Shown: positions 35,869 through 45,819, counted from the stretch's first letter. The stretch: 64,000 nucleotides of DNA from G963666945 sp963666945 (GCA_963666945.2 CAXXRT010000031.1:1-64000); one strand, 5' to 3'. The notes: generated from the letters alone by a model not told the origin. Numbers and translations: made by a program.

Positions 35869-37212
35869 TTAGCTTATTTCCGGTAAATGAATTCCTTTTA
35901 TTGTTCGGTATAAGTCTAATGCATAGGAATCTGTCATTCCAGATACATGATCAACTATAGATTGAATCTGACTGTACATATCTTTATTTTTCGTACTAAA
36001 TTGTTCAGGTATAAGAGATAATATATTCTTGGAATAATACCTTTCAGGATTTAGTAAAGCGTTAGTAAATTCTTTTAGAAGAGTTCCCAGAATTTTAAAA
36101 CCGGCAATTTCAATGTCTACTACTGGTTTTGCATTATATATTTTGGAATAAGCAAGCTTGCTGCAGTTACGATATGCTTCCATAGAATTTTTGCTTAATC
36201 CGTCAATAAGAGAATTAGAGTAGCACCCTTTTAAAATTTCGTCGTGATTATTCCAGAAAACTCTAGCGCACTCTTCTGTAAGTTTACCTATAACACTTGC
36301 CCTTAAATAAGCAATCTGTTCGTTTTTGTCAGTTACAATTTTAAGATTGTTTTTAATAATATCGATGGGTTTTTTATCATCTGAATCATCAAAATAATTG
36401 AATAGTAATTCTTTAGCTTTTTCTGTTGTGATAATCTTTAATTTATGGGCATCTTCAATATCCATAATCTGGTAGCATATATCATCTGCAGCTTCAACTA
36501 TATAGACAAGAGGATGACGCGCATATATGTCCTTGTCGTCTGATATTTTTTCTATACCTAGTTCATTTGCAATCTTTTTATAATGTTCTTTCTCAGATTG
36601 AAAGAATCCGTATTTCTTACCTTTGGGTGATTGGGTTGAGTCAAAAGGATATTTTACTATTGAAGATAAAGTCGAGTAAGTCATGGCGAAACCTCCTTTT
36701 CTTCTTCCTTTGAATGTATGTGTAAGTAGTCGGAAAGCATTTGCATTTCCTTCGAAGTTTGTTAGGTCTTTCCATTGCTGCTCATCCATGTATTGCTTTA
36801 ATTTCTGACCTTTACCATCTCTAAAAAAGTGGGATATACCTTCTTCTCCGGAGTGTCCAAAAGGAGGATTGCCTAAATCGTGGGCAAGACAAGATGCAGC
36901 GACTATGCTTCCTATTTCATTAAGCAATTCTTTATTTTCAATATCCACAGATGATCTTAAATGACAGGCAGTAATGTTACCCATAGACCGGCCGACACTT
37001 GCGACTTCAAGGCTATGCGTTAGCCTGTTGTGTATAAAGATTCTTCCGGGAAGGGGAAAAACCTGTGTTTTGTTTTGAAGTCTTCTGAAGGGCGAAGAAA
37101 ATATTAATCTGTCGTAATCTCTTTGAAATTGTGATCTTATTTGTAAAGTATCTATATATTCTTTTTCTTCCTGTCCAAACCTTTTGGCAGAAATAAGTTT
37201 ATCCCAGTTCAT
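35869..37212 (-). CDS. dgt: Deoxyguanosinetriphosphate triphosphohydrolase
   Basis: This 447-residue HD-domain enzyme hydrolyses dGTP to deoxyguanosine and triphosphate. The family start MNWDKLISAKRFG is followed by YDRLIFSSPFRRLQNKTQV near 33-51 and THSLEVASVGR near 65. The metal-binding HD pair is in CLAHDLGNPPFGHSGE at about 111-126. The third part, EAADDICYQIMDIEDAH near 233-249, carries the conserved D of the HD site. The length agrees with the dGTPase type 1 or Bacteroidota branch. A well-formed minus-strand promoter is present at 37235-37265. Confidence 0.93.
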   Translation of the reverse strand: MNWDKLISAKRFGQEEKEYIDTLQIRSQFQRDYDRLIFSSPFRRLQNKTQVFPLPGRIFIHNRLTHSLEVASVGRSMGNITACHLRSSVDIENKELLNEIGSIVAASCLAHDLGNPPFGHSGEEGISHFFRDGKGQKLKQYMDEQQWKDLTNFEGNANAFRLLTHTFKGRRKGGFAMTYSTLSSIVKYPFDSTQSPKGKKYGFFQSEKEHYKKIANELGIEKISDDKDIYARHPLVYIVEAADDICYQIMDIEDAHKLKIITTEKAKELLFNYFDDSDDKKPIDIIKNNLKIVTDKNEQIAYLRASVIGKLTEECARVFWNNHDEILKGCYSNSLIDGLSKNSMEAYRNCSKLAYSKIYNAKPVVDIEIAGFKILGTLLKEFTNALLNPERYYSKNILSLIPEQFSTKNKDMYSQIQSIVDHVSGMTDSYALDLYRTIKGIHLPEIS

Positions 37213-37234
37213 GATATATTTATTTATTATTAAT

Positions 37235-37265
37235 CAAATATAAGCAGAAATAGACTATGCGCAAA
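37235..37265 (-). promoter_or_regulatory. Promoter TTTG-N19-TATATTTG for dgt
   Basis: On the minus strand, TTTG (37265-37262) and TATATTTG (37242-37235) are separated by 19 nt. The predicted start site lies about 15 nt before the dgt ATG, a short leader that is common in this phylum. Confidence 0.75.
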
Positions 37266-37437
37266 ACTATAATGGGTTATATCCTATACTTTATATGTTC
37301 ATTCGCGTATAATAAATGTGCGATAACGGGCAACTATATTGTTAAGATAATTTATTTATATATTTATGTTGCTGAAATACTGCAAGATAAATATTATGGC
37401 ATAGCAATTGTCATATTACATGAAAAACCTATTTACT

Positions 37438-38145
37438 ATGATAAAATTACGAAATGTTCATAAGACTTATGTTATGGGAACTAATAAGCTTCATGCTTTA
37501 AAGGGGATTGATCTTGAAGTAGAAAAAGGGGAGATGTTATCTATTATGGGCTCTTCCGGTTCCGGAAAATCTACATTGTTGAATATTATTGGTTTGCTTG
37601 ATAAACATGATGAGGGAGATTATTGGCTTGCGGGAACCAGAATTTGCAAGTTGAATGAGACTAAAGCTGCAGAATTACGTAACAAGACTCTTGGTTTTGT
37701 CTTTCAGTCATTCAATCTTATTTCGTTTAAGAATGCAATGGAAAATGTTGCACTCCCATTATATTATCAGGGTGTAAGCAGGAAGAAACGTAATATTATT
37801 GCAATGGAATATCTAGAAAAGATGGGATTAAAAGATTGGGCTCATCATTTACCCAATGAGTTATCCGGAGGACAAAAGCAAAGAGTTGCAATAGCAAGAT
37901 CTCTTATTACCAAACCTAAGGTTATTTTAGCTGATGAACCAACTGGTGCTCTTGATTCTCAAACAACTGCCGAAGTAATGCATGTTCTTAAGTCTATAAA
38001 TAAAGAGGGAATAACCGTGCTTATCGTTACTCACGAACATGATATTGGTGGAATGACAGACAGAACGGTTATTCTAAAAGATGGATTTATTGATTCGATA
38101 GTGCAAAACAATATAAACCAGAATTGTTATGATGTTCGATATTGA
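37438..38145 (+). CDS. MacB-like ABC transporter ATP-binding protein
   Basis: The ATG at 37438 (235 residues, MIKLRNVHKTYVMG) is preferred over upstream TTG and ATG codons because it matches the family start. Walker A is GSSGSGKST near 38-46, the Q-loop is VFQSFN near 92, the ABC signature is LSGGQKQRVAIAR near 142-154 and Walker B VILADEPTGALD is near 162-173. It belongs to the MacB/LolD class of ATPases that act mechanically with FtsX-type permeases on periplasmic substrates. It overlaps the first permease gene by 17 bp. The five genes 37438-43188 form one tripartite export system. Confidence 0.92.
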   Translation: MIKLRNVHKTYVMGTNKLHALKGIDLEVEKGEMLSIMGSSGSGKSTLLNIIGLLDKHDEGDYWLAGTRICKLNETKAAELRNKTLGFVFQSFNLISFKNAMENVALPLYYQGVSRKKRNIIAMEYLEKMGLKDWAHHLPNELSGGQKQRVAIARSLITKPKVILADEPTGALDSQTTAEVMHVLKSINKEGITVLIVTHEHDIGGMTDRTVILKDGFIDSIVQNNINQNCYDVRY

Positions 38146-39385
38146 TGTGTGGCAAGAAATTTTTAGTACCATCCGTAAAAACAAGCTTCGTACTATTTTA
38201 ACAGGTTTTTCTGTTGCAATAGGTATATTTATGCTTGTCATATTGCTTGGTGCCAGTAACGGGCTTAAAAATGGGGTTACAAAGAACTTTGAGAACGAAG
38301 CATCGAATAGTATCCATGTTTACGGGGGAATTACAACAAAGGCTTATGAAGGACAAAATCCCGGGAAAAGAATTAGGCTTAAGACGAAGGATTATTCAAA
38401 TTTCAAAAAAAGGATTATTCAGATCGATGAAATCGCCGCTCGTACCTGGATTCCTGGAGATGAGGCTATATCCTATAATATGAAGTTTGGAAATTTTGTT
38501 GTCAGACCTGTGCATTGTGCTTATAAATATCTAATTAAGTATAAACTTGAAGGGGGCAGAATGCTTAATGAACAGGACGAAAAGTTGAGAAGAAAGGTTG
38601 TTGTAATCCAAGATAAAGTAAAGGATGCTCTCTTTGAGAAACAATCTCCCATAGGTGAGTTTATCGAAATCAATGGACTTAAATTCAAAGTTGTTGGGAT
38701 TTATAGTATAACTAGCCAGGAGAATAATGCAGGAATTATTTATATGCCCATAACTACTGCAGATATTATTTTTAATAATGAAGGAAGGCTAAATGAAATA
38801 GGATTTACTCTTGGAAATTTAAAGTATAATGAGAGTGTTAAGATAGAAGATAAGTTAACGATGCTACTTGCCGGTGAGCATCACTTTGACCCGGCTGACA
38901 AGGCCGCATTGTGGATTGATAATAATATAGAAGATACTAAAGACTTTGTTAATATGTTCAATGCTATTGATACGGGAATATGGATAATTGGCATATTTAC
39001 CTTAATTCTGGGAGTTATTGGTGTGTTTAATATTATGCTTATTGTAGTCAAGGAAAGAACCAAAGAAATAGGTATACGAAAGGCAATAGGAGCAACACCT
39101 TCATCTATAGTCGGTTTGATTCTTTTTGAATCGATATTAATTACTGCTATTGCCGGATATACAGGCCTTTTTCTGGGAATCAGTTTATTGGAGATAATTT
39201 CTAAATTTAATCTTATTGAAGTCTTATCTGAACATGTGGCATTATATTTTGTTGAGCCACAGGTAAATATGGGCGTTGCAGTTGGTGCTACTATATTATT
39301 AGTAATTACTGGGGCTATAGCTGGACTTGTTCCTGCAAGAAGAGCTGCAAGAATAAGACCAGTAATTGCTTTAAGGGAAGAATAA
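38129..39385 (+). CDS. MacB-like ABC transporter permease (first of two)
   Basis: This 418-residue protein has an N-terminal helix (about 20-40, ILTGFSVAIGIFMLVILLG), a large periplasmic MacB core domain (about 45-270) and three C-terminal helices of the FtsX domain (about 285-405). The conserved VKERTKEIGIRKAIGA motif near 308-323 is the cytoplasmic coupling loop. It overlaps the ATPase gene; Met at 38132 is an equally possible start. It should pair with the second permease, encoded 12 nt downstream, to make a heterodimer, in contrast with the MacB homodimer of E. coli. Confidence 0.9.
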   Translation: MMFDIDVWQEIFSTIRKNKLRTILTGFSVAIGIFMLVILLGASNGLKNGVTKNFENEASNSIHVYGGITTKAYEGQNPGKRIRLKTKDYSNFKKRIIQIDEIAARTWIPGDEAISYNMKFGNFVVRPVHCAYKYLIKYKLEGGRMLNEQDEKLRRKVVVIQDKVKDALFEKQSPIGEFIEINGLKFKVVGIYSITSQENNAGIIYMPITTADIIFNNEGRLNEIGFTLGNLKYNESVKIEDKLTMLLAGEHHFDPADKAALWIDNNIEDTKDFVNMFNAIDTGIWIIGIFTLILGVIGVFNIMLIVVKERTKEIGIRKAIGATPSSIVGLILFESILITAIAGYTGLFLGISLLEIISKFNLIEVLSEHVALYFVEPQVNMGVAVGATILLVITGAIAGLVPARRAARIRPVIALREE

Positions 39386-39396
39386 AATTTAAGACT

Positions 39397-40656
39397 ATGT
39401 ATGATCTAGATAATATAAACGAAATATTTGCAGCAATAAAGCAGAATAGACTGAGGACATTTCTTACTGCTTTAGGAGTTGTGTTCGGAATTCTGATTTT
39501 GGTGATTTTAATGGGACTGGGTAAAGGATTTGAGAATAAAGTTGAATCTGATCTAGGAAATTTTGCAACTAATTCATCTTTTTTTTGGACCCAGAAAACA
39601 ACAGAGCCTTATAAAGGATTACCTAAATCCAGAGAGTATGCCTTTAATTTCAGGGATATAGATGCAATAAAACGGAATGTTAAAGGTGTTGAATTTGTTG
39701 CCCCATGGGTTCATTCCTGGGGGGTGGAATCTGATAATAATATCATAAGAGGAGACAAGAAAGGCAACTTTACTATTTATGGAACTTCTCCTGATATGAA
39801 CCAGATTAATCCGGTAGAGGTTAAAAAAGGCAGGTATATTAATGGTAATGACCTAAAGAACTATAGTAAGGTCTGTTTGTTAGGTCCTAGGGTAGTTGAA
39901 GTTCTTTTCGATAAAGGGGAAGATCCTATAGGAGAGATTGTGAAGATTAACGGACTTCCTTTTATGGTTGTCGGAGTATTTCAGCCTCTTAACAGGAATC
40001 TGGGGAATAGGGAAGATGCTGTTTATACTCCTTATACTACTTTGCAACGATTATATAAAAGAGGAGATAACTGCCATGCTTTTATTATTACGGCAAAACC
40101 AGGGTATAGTATTACAACGTTAGAAAAAGATATATTCCAGGTTCTTGCACGAAATCATCATATATCACCCACAGATGAGCAGGCAATTGGTAAATTTAAT
40201 ATAGAGGAGATATTTATAAAAATGACTGCCTTTTTTATGACTATTAAAGTTTTTATGTGGATTATCGGAATAGGAACTTTAATCACTGGGGTTATAGGAG
40301 TAAGTAATATTATGCTAGTGGTTGTCAAGGAAAGAACAAAGGAGATAGGAATTAAAAGAGCAATTGGAGCCAGACCAAGGGATATAATAAAGCAGGTTTT
40401 GACAGAATCCGTGTTGATAACATCTTTTGCTGGTTTCTGGGGCTTTTTATTAGGAGTTCTTGTAGTCGAACTTATTGCTCGTGGAGTTGCCAATAGTCCC
40501 AATCCTGGAGATTCTCCAATATTAAATCCTTATGTCGATTTTAATGTTGCAGTTATTTCTCTTTGTACTTTAATTGTGCTTGGAAGTCTTGCTGGCCTGC
40601 TTCCCGCTAAAAGGGCTATAAATTATAAGCCTGTTGACGCATTACGATCAGAATAG
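39397..40656 (+). CDS. MacB-like ABC transporter permease (second of two)
   Basis: This 419-residue protein repeats the plan of its upstream neighbour: first helix at about 18-38 (FLTALGVVFGILILVILMG), a periplasmic domain and three C-terminal helices. Its coupling loop VKERTKEIGIKRAIGARPRD is near 310. The two permeases are clearly related but differ along the whole length, so they are old duplicates rather than a recent copy. An inner TTAERKSP-like linker is absent and the last strand ends KPVDALRSE, the family ending. Confidence 0.9.
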   Translation: MYDLDNINEIFAAIKQNRLRTFLTALGVVFGILILVILMGLGKGFENKVESDLGNFATNSSFFWTQKTTEPYKGLPKSREYAFNFRDIDAIKRNVKGVEFVAPWVHSWGVESDNNIIRGDKKGNFTIYGTSPDMNQINPVEVKKGRYINGNDLKNYSKVCLLGPRVVEVLFDKGEDPIGEIVKINGLPFMVVGVFQPLNRNLGNREDAVYTPYTTLQRLYKRGDNCHAFIITAKPGYSITTLEKDIFQVLARNHHISPTDEQAIGKFNIEEIFIKMTAFFMTIKVFMWIIGIGTLITGVIGVSNIMLVVVKERTKEIGIKRAIGARPRDIIKQVLTESVLITSFAGFWGFLLGVLVVELIARGVANSPNPGDSPILNPYVDFNVAVISLCTLIVLGSLAGLLPAKRAINYKPVDALRSE

Positions 40657-40702
40657 GATATTGCAGATATTAATAATATTTTAATAACAAATAACTTTAC
40701 TT

Positions 40703-41815
40703 ATGAAAAAGAAAATTTTAAGAACTATCTTTTTTAGCATTTTTGGATTAATATTTATATGGACAATTTTTTTCCTTTATCAAAAATCGCAACCTAAAAA
40801 AATAGAGTTTAAGGTTGAGAGTCCCGAAATAAAGGATATTTCAGAAAAAACTATTGCTACAGGTTCTGTTATACCCAGAAAAGAAATAGAGATTAAACCT
40901 CAGGGAGTGTCTGGTATTATAGAGCAGATTTTTGTCAAACCGGGGGAAATGATCAAAAAGGGTGATAAAATTGCGCGGATTAAGATTATTCCTGATATGA
41001 TAAATCTTAATGCCGCTGAGAGTAGGGTAAACAGGTCTAAAATTGCATATGAAGATGTAAAGAAAGATTATAGCAGGGATAAGGAATTATTGGGAAAGGA
41101 AGTTATTTCTGAAGAAGAATTCAGGAAAACAAAAGTCAGATACTTTGATTCTCTTGAGGAATTGAATTCTGCAGAAAATAACTTGCAATTAATAAAGGAA
41201 GGTGTCACAAAAAAATCTGCTTCTACAACAAATACAATTATTCGTTCCACAATTGATGGAATGATTCTGGATGTCCCGGTAAAAGAAGGATATTCTGTTA
41301 TTCAAAGTAATACTTTTAATGCAGGTACTACTGTTGCTCTGGTTGCTGATATGGGGGAGATGATCTTTCAGGGCAAGATTGATGAAACTGAAGTTGCAAG
41401 ACTAAAGGAGGGTATGAATTTTGAGTTAACAATAGGTGCATTCCCGGATGATCAATTTATTGCAGAACTTGAGTATGTTGCTCCTAAGGGAGTTGAAGAA
41501 AGTGGTGCAGTAAAGTTCGAGATAAAGGCTTCTCTCGAATTAAAGAAGAATATGTTTATACGTTCAGGTTATAGTGCAAATGCTGAGATTGTTCTTGAAA
41601 AGAAAGATGAGGTAATGGTGATAAACGAGAAGTATGTTACCTTTAAAGGAGACTCTGCTTTTGTCGATATTCAGGTGGCTCCTCAGGAATTTGAGAAAAG
41701 ATATATTAAGACTGGCTTATCCGATGGTATTAATATTGAGGTGAAATCCGGATTAAAGAAAACGGATAAGATAAAAGGAGACGAGAATAAGAAAAGTAAG
41801 AAAAAGTCTGAGTAA
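40703..41815 (+). CDS. MacA/HlyD-like periplasmic adaptor protein
   Basis: This 370-residue membrane-fusion protein has one N-terminal anchor helix (about 5-25), then a biotinyl-lipoyl-like strand pair around RKEIEIKPQGVSGIIEQI (about 55-73). An alpha-hairpin of charged heptads follows at about 95-165 and a second lipoyl half with TIDGMILDVPVKEGYSV near 185-200. Beta-barrel and membrane-proximal domains come next, and the tail is lysine-rich. It should bridge the inner-membrane ABC complex and the TolC-family protein encoded 38 nt downstream. Substrates may be antibiotics, peptides or lipoproteins; the sequence does not say. Confidence 0.9.
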   Translation: MKKKILRTIFFSIFGLIFIWTIFFLYQKSQPKKIEFKVESPEIKDISEKTIATGSVIPRKEIEIKPQGVSGIIEQIFVKPGEMIKKGDKIARIKIIPDMINLNAAESRVNRSKIAYEDVKKDYSRDKELLGKEVISEEEFRKTKVRYFDSLEELNSAENNLQLIKEGVTKKSASTTNTIIRSTIDGMILDVPVKEGYSVIQSNTFNAGTTVALVADMGEMIFQGKIDETEVARLKEGMNFELTIGAFPDDQFIAELEYVAPKGVEESGAVKFEIKASLELKKNMFIRSGYSANAEIVLEKKDEVMVINEKYVTFKGDSAFVDIQVAPQEFEKRYIKTGLSDGINIEVKSGLKKTDKIKGDENKKSKKKSE

Positions 41816-41853
41816 TTATCTGCCTGTTATTTAAACTTAAAAACTATGAACAA

Positions 41854-43188
41854 ATGAATAAAATATTAATAATTATTACTCTGGTGTTTATTACTCTTAC
41901 TTCTTTCTCTCAAACAAAGTGGACTTTTGAAGATTGTATATCATATGCATACAAGAATAATATAGATCTGAAGCAAAGAGAACTAGGTGTAAGGATAGCA
42001 GAAATAAATAATAAGCGATATAAATTAGATAGGTTGCCGTCATTAAATGGAGAGACTTCACATAGCTTTAATTACGGTAGAAATATTAGTTATTCTGATA
42101 ATACTTATGTTGATGAGAATACACAGAATACAAATTTTTCAGTATCCACAGGGGTAGTTCTTTTTAATGGTTTTAAGAAATCAAATATTGTAAAGAAAAG
42201 TGCTATTGATTTAAGTGCAGAGATTAAGGATGTTGAAACTATTAAAGCTGATATTGCTGTTCGGCTCTCTGGTGCATATCTTGATGTGCTATACAGTATG
42301 GAGATATTACTGGTTGCAAACCAACAATATAAAATTTCTCAACAGCAATATGAAAAATCTCAAAAGTTAGTTGATGCAGGTAAGTTTCCCAAAGGAGAAT
42401 TACTTAAGCAAAAAGCTTTGGTTGTTCAGGATGAGGTTGCTGTTATTGAGGCTCAGAATGCAGTTGATTTAGCATATGTTAGTTTGTACAATTTATTAGA
42501 TATTGGCAATGATCAAGCTTTTAAGATACACGAACCAATAGATATTGTTGTGGACGCTAATAAGTCATTAATGACAGCTAAGTATTACTATGATAAGGCT
42601 GTTGGTGAAAGACCTGAAATAGAGGCTGCAAATCTAAGATTAATGAGTTCAGAAAAGAATCTTGAGATTGCTAAAGGAGGTAGGTTTCCAACTTTGAGTA
42701 TGGGGGCAGGGTGGTCAACATATTATGCCGATAATATTAGTGATTTGATTACAAAGAAAACGATTAACTTTTCTGATCAGTTAAAGAATCATGAACGTAA
42801 GTATTTTGGTTTCAGACTTGATATACCTATATTTAATGGATGGAATATCTCTAGTTCCGTAAAGAATTCAAGATATGAGATAGAATATGCCCGCCTTGAT
42901 CTACAAAAATCAAAGAATATAATAAGACAAGAAATTCAGGAAGCTTATGCTAAAGCAATGGCTGCAATGAAAAAGTATTATGCTAATATAATAGCAGTGG
43001 AATCTAATGAGGAGGCTTTCCGTTATTCTCAGGAAAAATATAATCTTGGAATGATTGATATTGTTAGTTATAATGAAACGAAGAAAGAATATATAATTGC
43101 TAAATCTAAATTCCTACAGGCAAAATATGATTATATATTTAGAACCAAGATCTTAGACTTTTATTGTGGAATACCGATCACCTTATAG
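41854..43188 (+). CDS. TolC family outer membrane efflux protein
   Basis: This 444-residue protein has a signal peptide (NKILIIITLVFITLTSFS, cleavage near residue 20) and the mature start WTFEDCISYAYKNNIDLKQ, the hallmark of outer-membrane efflux proteins. Two long helical stretches rich in Q, E and K at about 95-215 and 335-430 form the periplasmic tunnel, and shorter strand-forming parts at about 45-85 and 265-320 form the barrel. It is the final gene of the exporter operon and ends at a bidirectional hairpin at 43235. Confidence 0.92.
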   Translation: MNKILIIITLVFITLTSFSQTKWTFEDCISYAYKNNIDLKQRELGVRIAEINNKRYKLDRLPSLNGETSHSFNYGRNISYSDNTYVDENTQNTNFSVSTGVVLFNGFKKSNIVKKSAIDLSAEIKDVETIKADIAVRLSGAYLDVLYSMEILLVANQQYKISQQQYEKSQKLVDAGKFPKGELLKQKALVVQDEVAVIEAQNAVDLAYVSLYNLLDIGNDQAFKIHEPIDIVVDANKSLMTAKYYYDKAVGERPEIEAANLRLMSSEKNLEIAKGGRFPTLSMGAGWSTYYADNISDLITKKTINFSDQLKNHERKYFGFRLDIPIFNGWNISSSVKNSRYEIEYARLDLQKSKNIIRQEIQEAYAKAMAAMKKYYANIIAVESNEEAFRYSQEKYNLGMIDIVSYNETKKEYIIAKSKFLQAKYDYIFRTKILDFYCGIPITL

Positions 43189-43234
43189 AAATATTCGAGA
43201 TAATTTTAATTAAATTATTTTGGGGAAAATAAAT

Positions 43235-43274
43235 AAATCAGGGTTAGCTATATTTTATAGTCAGACCCTGATTT
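43235..43274. terminator. Bidirectional hairpin terminator between convergent genes
   Basis: AAATCAGGGT and ACCCTGATTT form a 10-bp perfect stem with a 20-nt loop between the stop codons of the tolC-type gene (plus) and the CoA-transferase gene (minus). A TTT tail on both strands allows termination in both directions. Confidence 0.7.
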
Positions 43275-43340
43275 TCGTAATATTATTATTTTAATGTCAC
43301 ATTAACTCATTATCAAGCAATATACTTGGTTAATATTATG

Positions 43341-44646
43341 CTATTTTTTAAAGTAATAATGACTTCCAAATCTTTCGAATGCTGCCCTGTCCAGCTCTTC
43401 CTGATGATCGGGGTGAGAAATAGAAATAAGAGCTTTAGATCTTTCCTGAAGTGTTTTTCCGTAAAGATCAACAGCACCAAATTCTGTAACTACATAGTGT
43501 ACGTCAAATCTTGTAGTAACAACACCAGCACCATTAAGTAAAGTTGGAGAAATCTTGCTCATGCCTTTAGCTGTAATAGAAGGTATGGCAATAATTGGTT
43601 TTCCTCCTTTAGACATAGCTGCTCCTCTTATGAAGTCAATCTGTCCACCACATCCACTATAGAATTTTGTACCTATAGAGTCTGAATTAATCTGTCCGGT
43701 TAAATCAATAGATACAGCCGAGTTGATAGCAGTCATTTTAGGAAGCTGTGCAATTATACATGGATCGTTGGTATATCCCACATCCTGCATTAAAACTCCT
43801 GGGTTATCGTCAATAAAGTCATATACTTCTTTTGATCCCATTAGGAAAGTGGAAACTATTTTTCCTCTGTCAAGAGTCTTCTCTGCTCCGTTTATAATTC
43901 CTTTTTCATATAAGGGAAGAACACCGTCGGCAAACATTTCTGTATGTATACCCAGGTTTTTGTGGTTTCCTAACTGTGCTAGTACTGCGTTAGGAATAGC
44001 TCCGATTCCCATCTGAAGAGTAGCCCCATCCTCAATTAATGCTGCAACATTTTTACCTATTGCAATATCCTTTTCTGAAAGAGGAGAAGGGTGTGCTTCA
44101 ATAAGCGGAGTATTATCTTCACAGAAGATATCAATATCAGAAAGTTTAATCATTGCATCACCCCATGCTCTTGGCACGTTGGGGTTAATAACTGCGATTA
44201 CAGTTTTTGCGTTTTTAACAGCAGCAAGAGTACAGTCAACAGATGTTCCCATTGAAACATATCCATGTTTGTCTGGAGGACACACCTGTATCATTGCAAC
44301 GTCTACAGGCAGAATATTTTCCCTTATTAATTTTTGTGTCTCATTCAGGTGTACCGGAATGTAGTCGGCATAACCAGCTTGTGTTGGTTTGCGAACATTC
44401 CCACCTACGAAAAACGATTCCAGAAAAAATATTCCTTCAAATTCTGCATCTGCATATGGAGCATCACCTTCTGTATGGAGATGTTGAATTCTTATATTTC
44501 TGAATTCACCAGCTCTGCCACGTTTACACATTGCTTGTATTAGCCCCCTGTGGAGCACAAGCTACACTGTGGATGTGTATTCTGTCATTAGTTTTAATGA
44601 CTTTAACAGCTTCTTCAAAAGATACTGTTTTTATTTGTTTGAACAT
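43341..44646 (-). pseudogene. Acetyl-CoA hydrolase/transferase family protein; one frameshift near the N-terminus
   Basis: The main frame (43341-44558) encodes residues 30-434 of a CoA-transferase of the acetyl-CoA hydrolase/4-hydroxybutyrate CoA-transferase family. It includes the glycine-rich SGCGGQIDFIRGA stretch and the C-terminal EFGAVDLYGKTLQERSKAL. The first 34 codons, starting at the ATG 44644-44646 (MFKQIKTVSFEEAVKVI), lie in another frame. Deleting one C from the C5 run at 44544-44548 joins them with a normal APQGLIQAM junction and gives 434 residues, the usual family size. The enzyme would swap CoA between acetate or butyrate and another acid in fermentation. A near-perfect family fit on both sides of the break suggests a recent or artificial indel. 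Confidence 0.85.
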
Positions 44647-44719
44647 GTCCTTAAATTTTTGTCTTTGATAAAAGTTTTGCAGGACTAATATATATGCTTA
44701 AGCAATAATAAACAACAAG

Positions 44720-44766
44720 AATGCTAAAGAATATATGTTGTTTTACAACATATATTCTTTAGCATT
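44720..44766. terminator. Perfect 22-bp inverted repeat with 3-nt loop
   Basis: Two 22-nt arms are exact complements around TTT. It lies in the 161-bp gap between the heptosyltransferase stop (44808) and the CoA-transferase start (44646), where it can terminate the upstream minus-strand transcript. The minus-strand flank (TCTTGTTGTTTATTATT) is T-rich but not a solid T run. Confidence 0.65.
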
Positions 44767-44807
44767 ATATAAGATTATCTCGGCAACAAATGTCTTTAGC
44801 TGGATGA

Positions 44808-45818
44808 CTAAGCTCGCATTATCTCTTGAGACACCATCTCAGGGGATATATCAACCATGCATTTTTGCCATACATCCTGAATACATCTGCCACTACCATC
44901 TTTTGTGCATGGTCTGCATTTTAAAGGAACTTCAAGAGTTTTTACAGTATTTCCCGATGGATAGCCAAATGCTGTAGGCCCTATAAGTGCAATAGTTCGT
45001 ACTTTGAATAGATCAGCTGCATGCATAAATCCAGTGTCTGCAGAAACTATTACTTTTGACTTGCTAACTATGTAGCAAGATTCCAAGAGAGAAGTTTTAC
45101 CAGCCAGATTATTAACTCTGTCGGGGGCAGATGCTTCAATTTCATCGCAGAAAGTATCATCGTGTCCGGCAAGTATTATGAATTTATAATCCTCCATAAT
45201 GCCAATAAGACTTTTCCAGTGTTTTATTGGCCAGCGTTTCATTTCCCAGTTAGCCGATGGTACAATTGTTATTGTTTTATTATCTGTAAATAGATATTTG
45301 AACTTTTCGTTATAATTATCAGGGAAATGCCAATCTGTGTAATTGGATTCAAAGTTTGTAATTCCCCATTCCTTTAAGGGGGAATTATAGGATTCTATTC
45401 CTTTAAATGGTTTAGGGAATTTATTTATCTTAAAATTAAAAAGTAGTATCCTTTTTATCCTTTCCTTACTCCTTAAAACGTATTTCGGACCTCTTGGGAT
45501 AATTTTTCTAAATATTGGTAAAAGGAATAATTTGAGAATGTTAGAACGGATATTACTGTGTGCATCATAGATATAATCGTAATTCTCTTTTTTTAGTTTT
45601 TTTGCGGTTTTAATAATCCCCTTAAATCCTTCATTTCTGTCAAATCCCCATATTTTGTCTATCCTTTTATCCATTGCCAGAAACGAAGACATATCCTTTC
45701 TTGCAAACCAATGAATTTCTGAATCAGGAAAATGGTTTTTTATTCCATTTACAACGTTCATACATTGAACTATATCCCCTATAGAACTCAGACGTATAAT
45801 TAGGAATTTCTTAGACAT
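44808..45818 (-). CDS. Glycosyltransferase family 9 (heptosyltransferase-like)
   Basis: This 336-residue protein begins KKFLIIRLSSIGDIVQC, the classic opening of GT9 heptosyltransferases. It contains YDYIYDAHSNIRS near 105, a second-domain start TITIVPSANWEMKRWP near 190, and the donor-site SADTGFMHAADLF near 263. Two cysteine pairs near the C-terminus (CRPCTKDGSGRCIQD) are usual in GT9 proteins of this phylum. It should add a heptose or related sugar to LPS core on the cytoplasmic face of the inner membrane. It starts 1 bp after the stop of the secreted-protein gene upstream on the same strand. Confidence 0.9.
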   Translation of the reverse strand: MSKKFLIIRLSSIGDIVQCMNVVNGIKNHFPDSEIHWFARKDMSSFLAMDKRIDKIWGFDRNEGFKGIIKTAKKLKKENYDYIYDAHSNIRSNILKLFLLPIFRKIIPRGPKYVLRSKERIKRILLFNFKINKFPKPFKGIESYNSPLKEWGITNFESNYTDWHFPDNYNEKFKYLFTDNKTITIVPSANWEMKRWPIKHWKSLIGIMEDYKFIILAGHDDTFCDEIEASAPDRVNNLAGKTSLLESCYIVSKSKVIVSADTGFMHAADLFKVRTIALIGPTAFGYPSGNTVKTLEVPLKCRPCTKDGSGRCIQDVWQKCMVDISPEMVSQEIMRA

Positions 45819-45819
45819 A

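Noticed and set aside
37257..37463. 68-codon open frame before the ABC ATPase gene
   Set aside because: It overlaps the dgt promoter and the start of the ATPase gene, and its composition is AT-rich noise with no recognisable feature.
44735..44977. 80-codon plus-strand frame
   Set aside because: It runs over a perfect inverted repeat and antisense to the heptosyltransferase gene; no family likeness.
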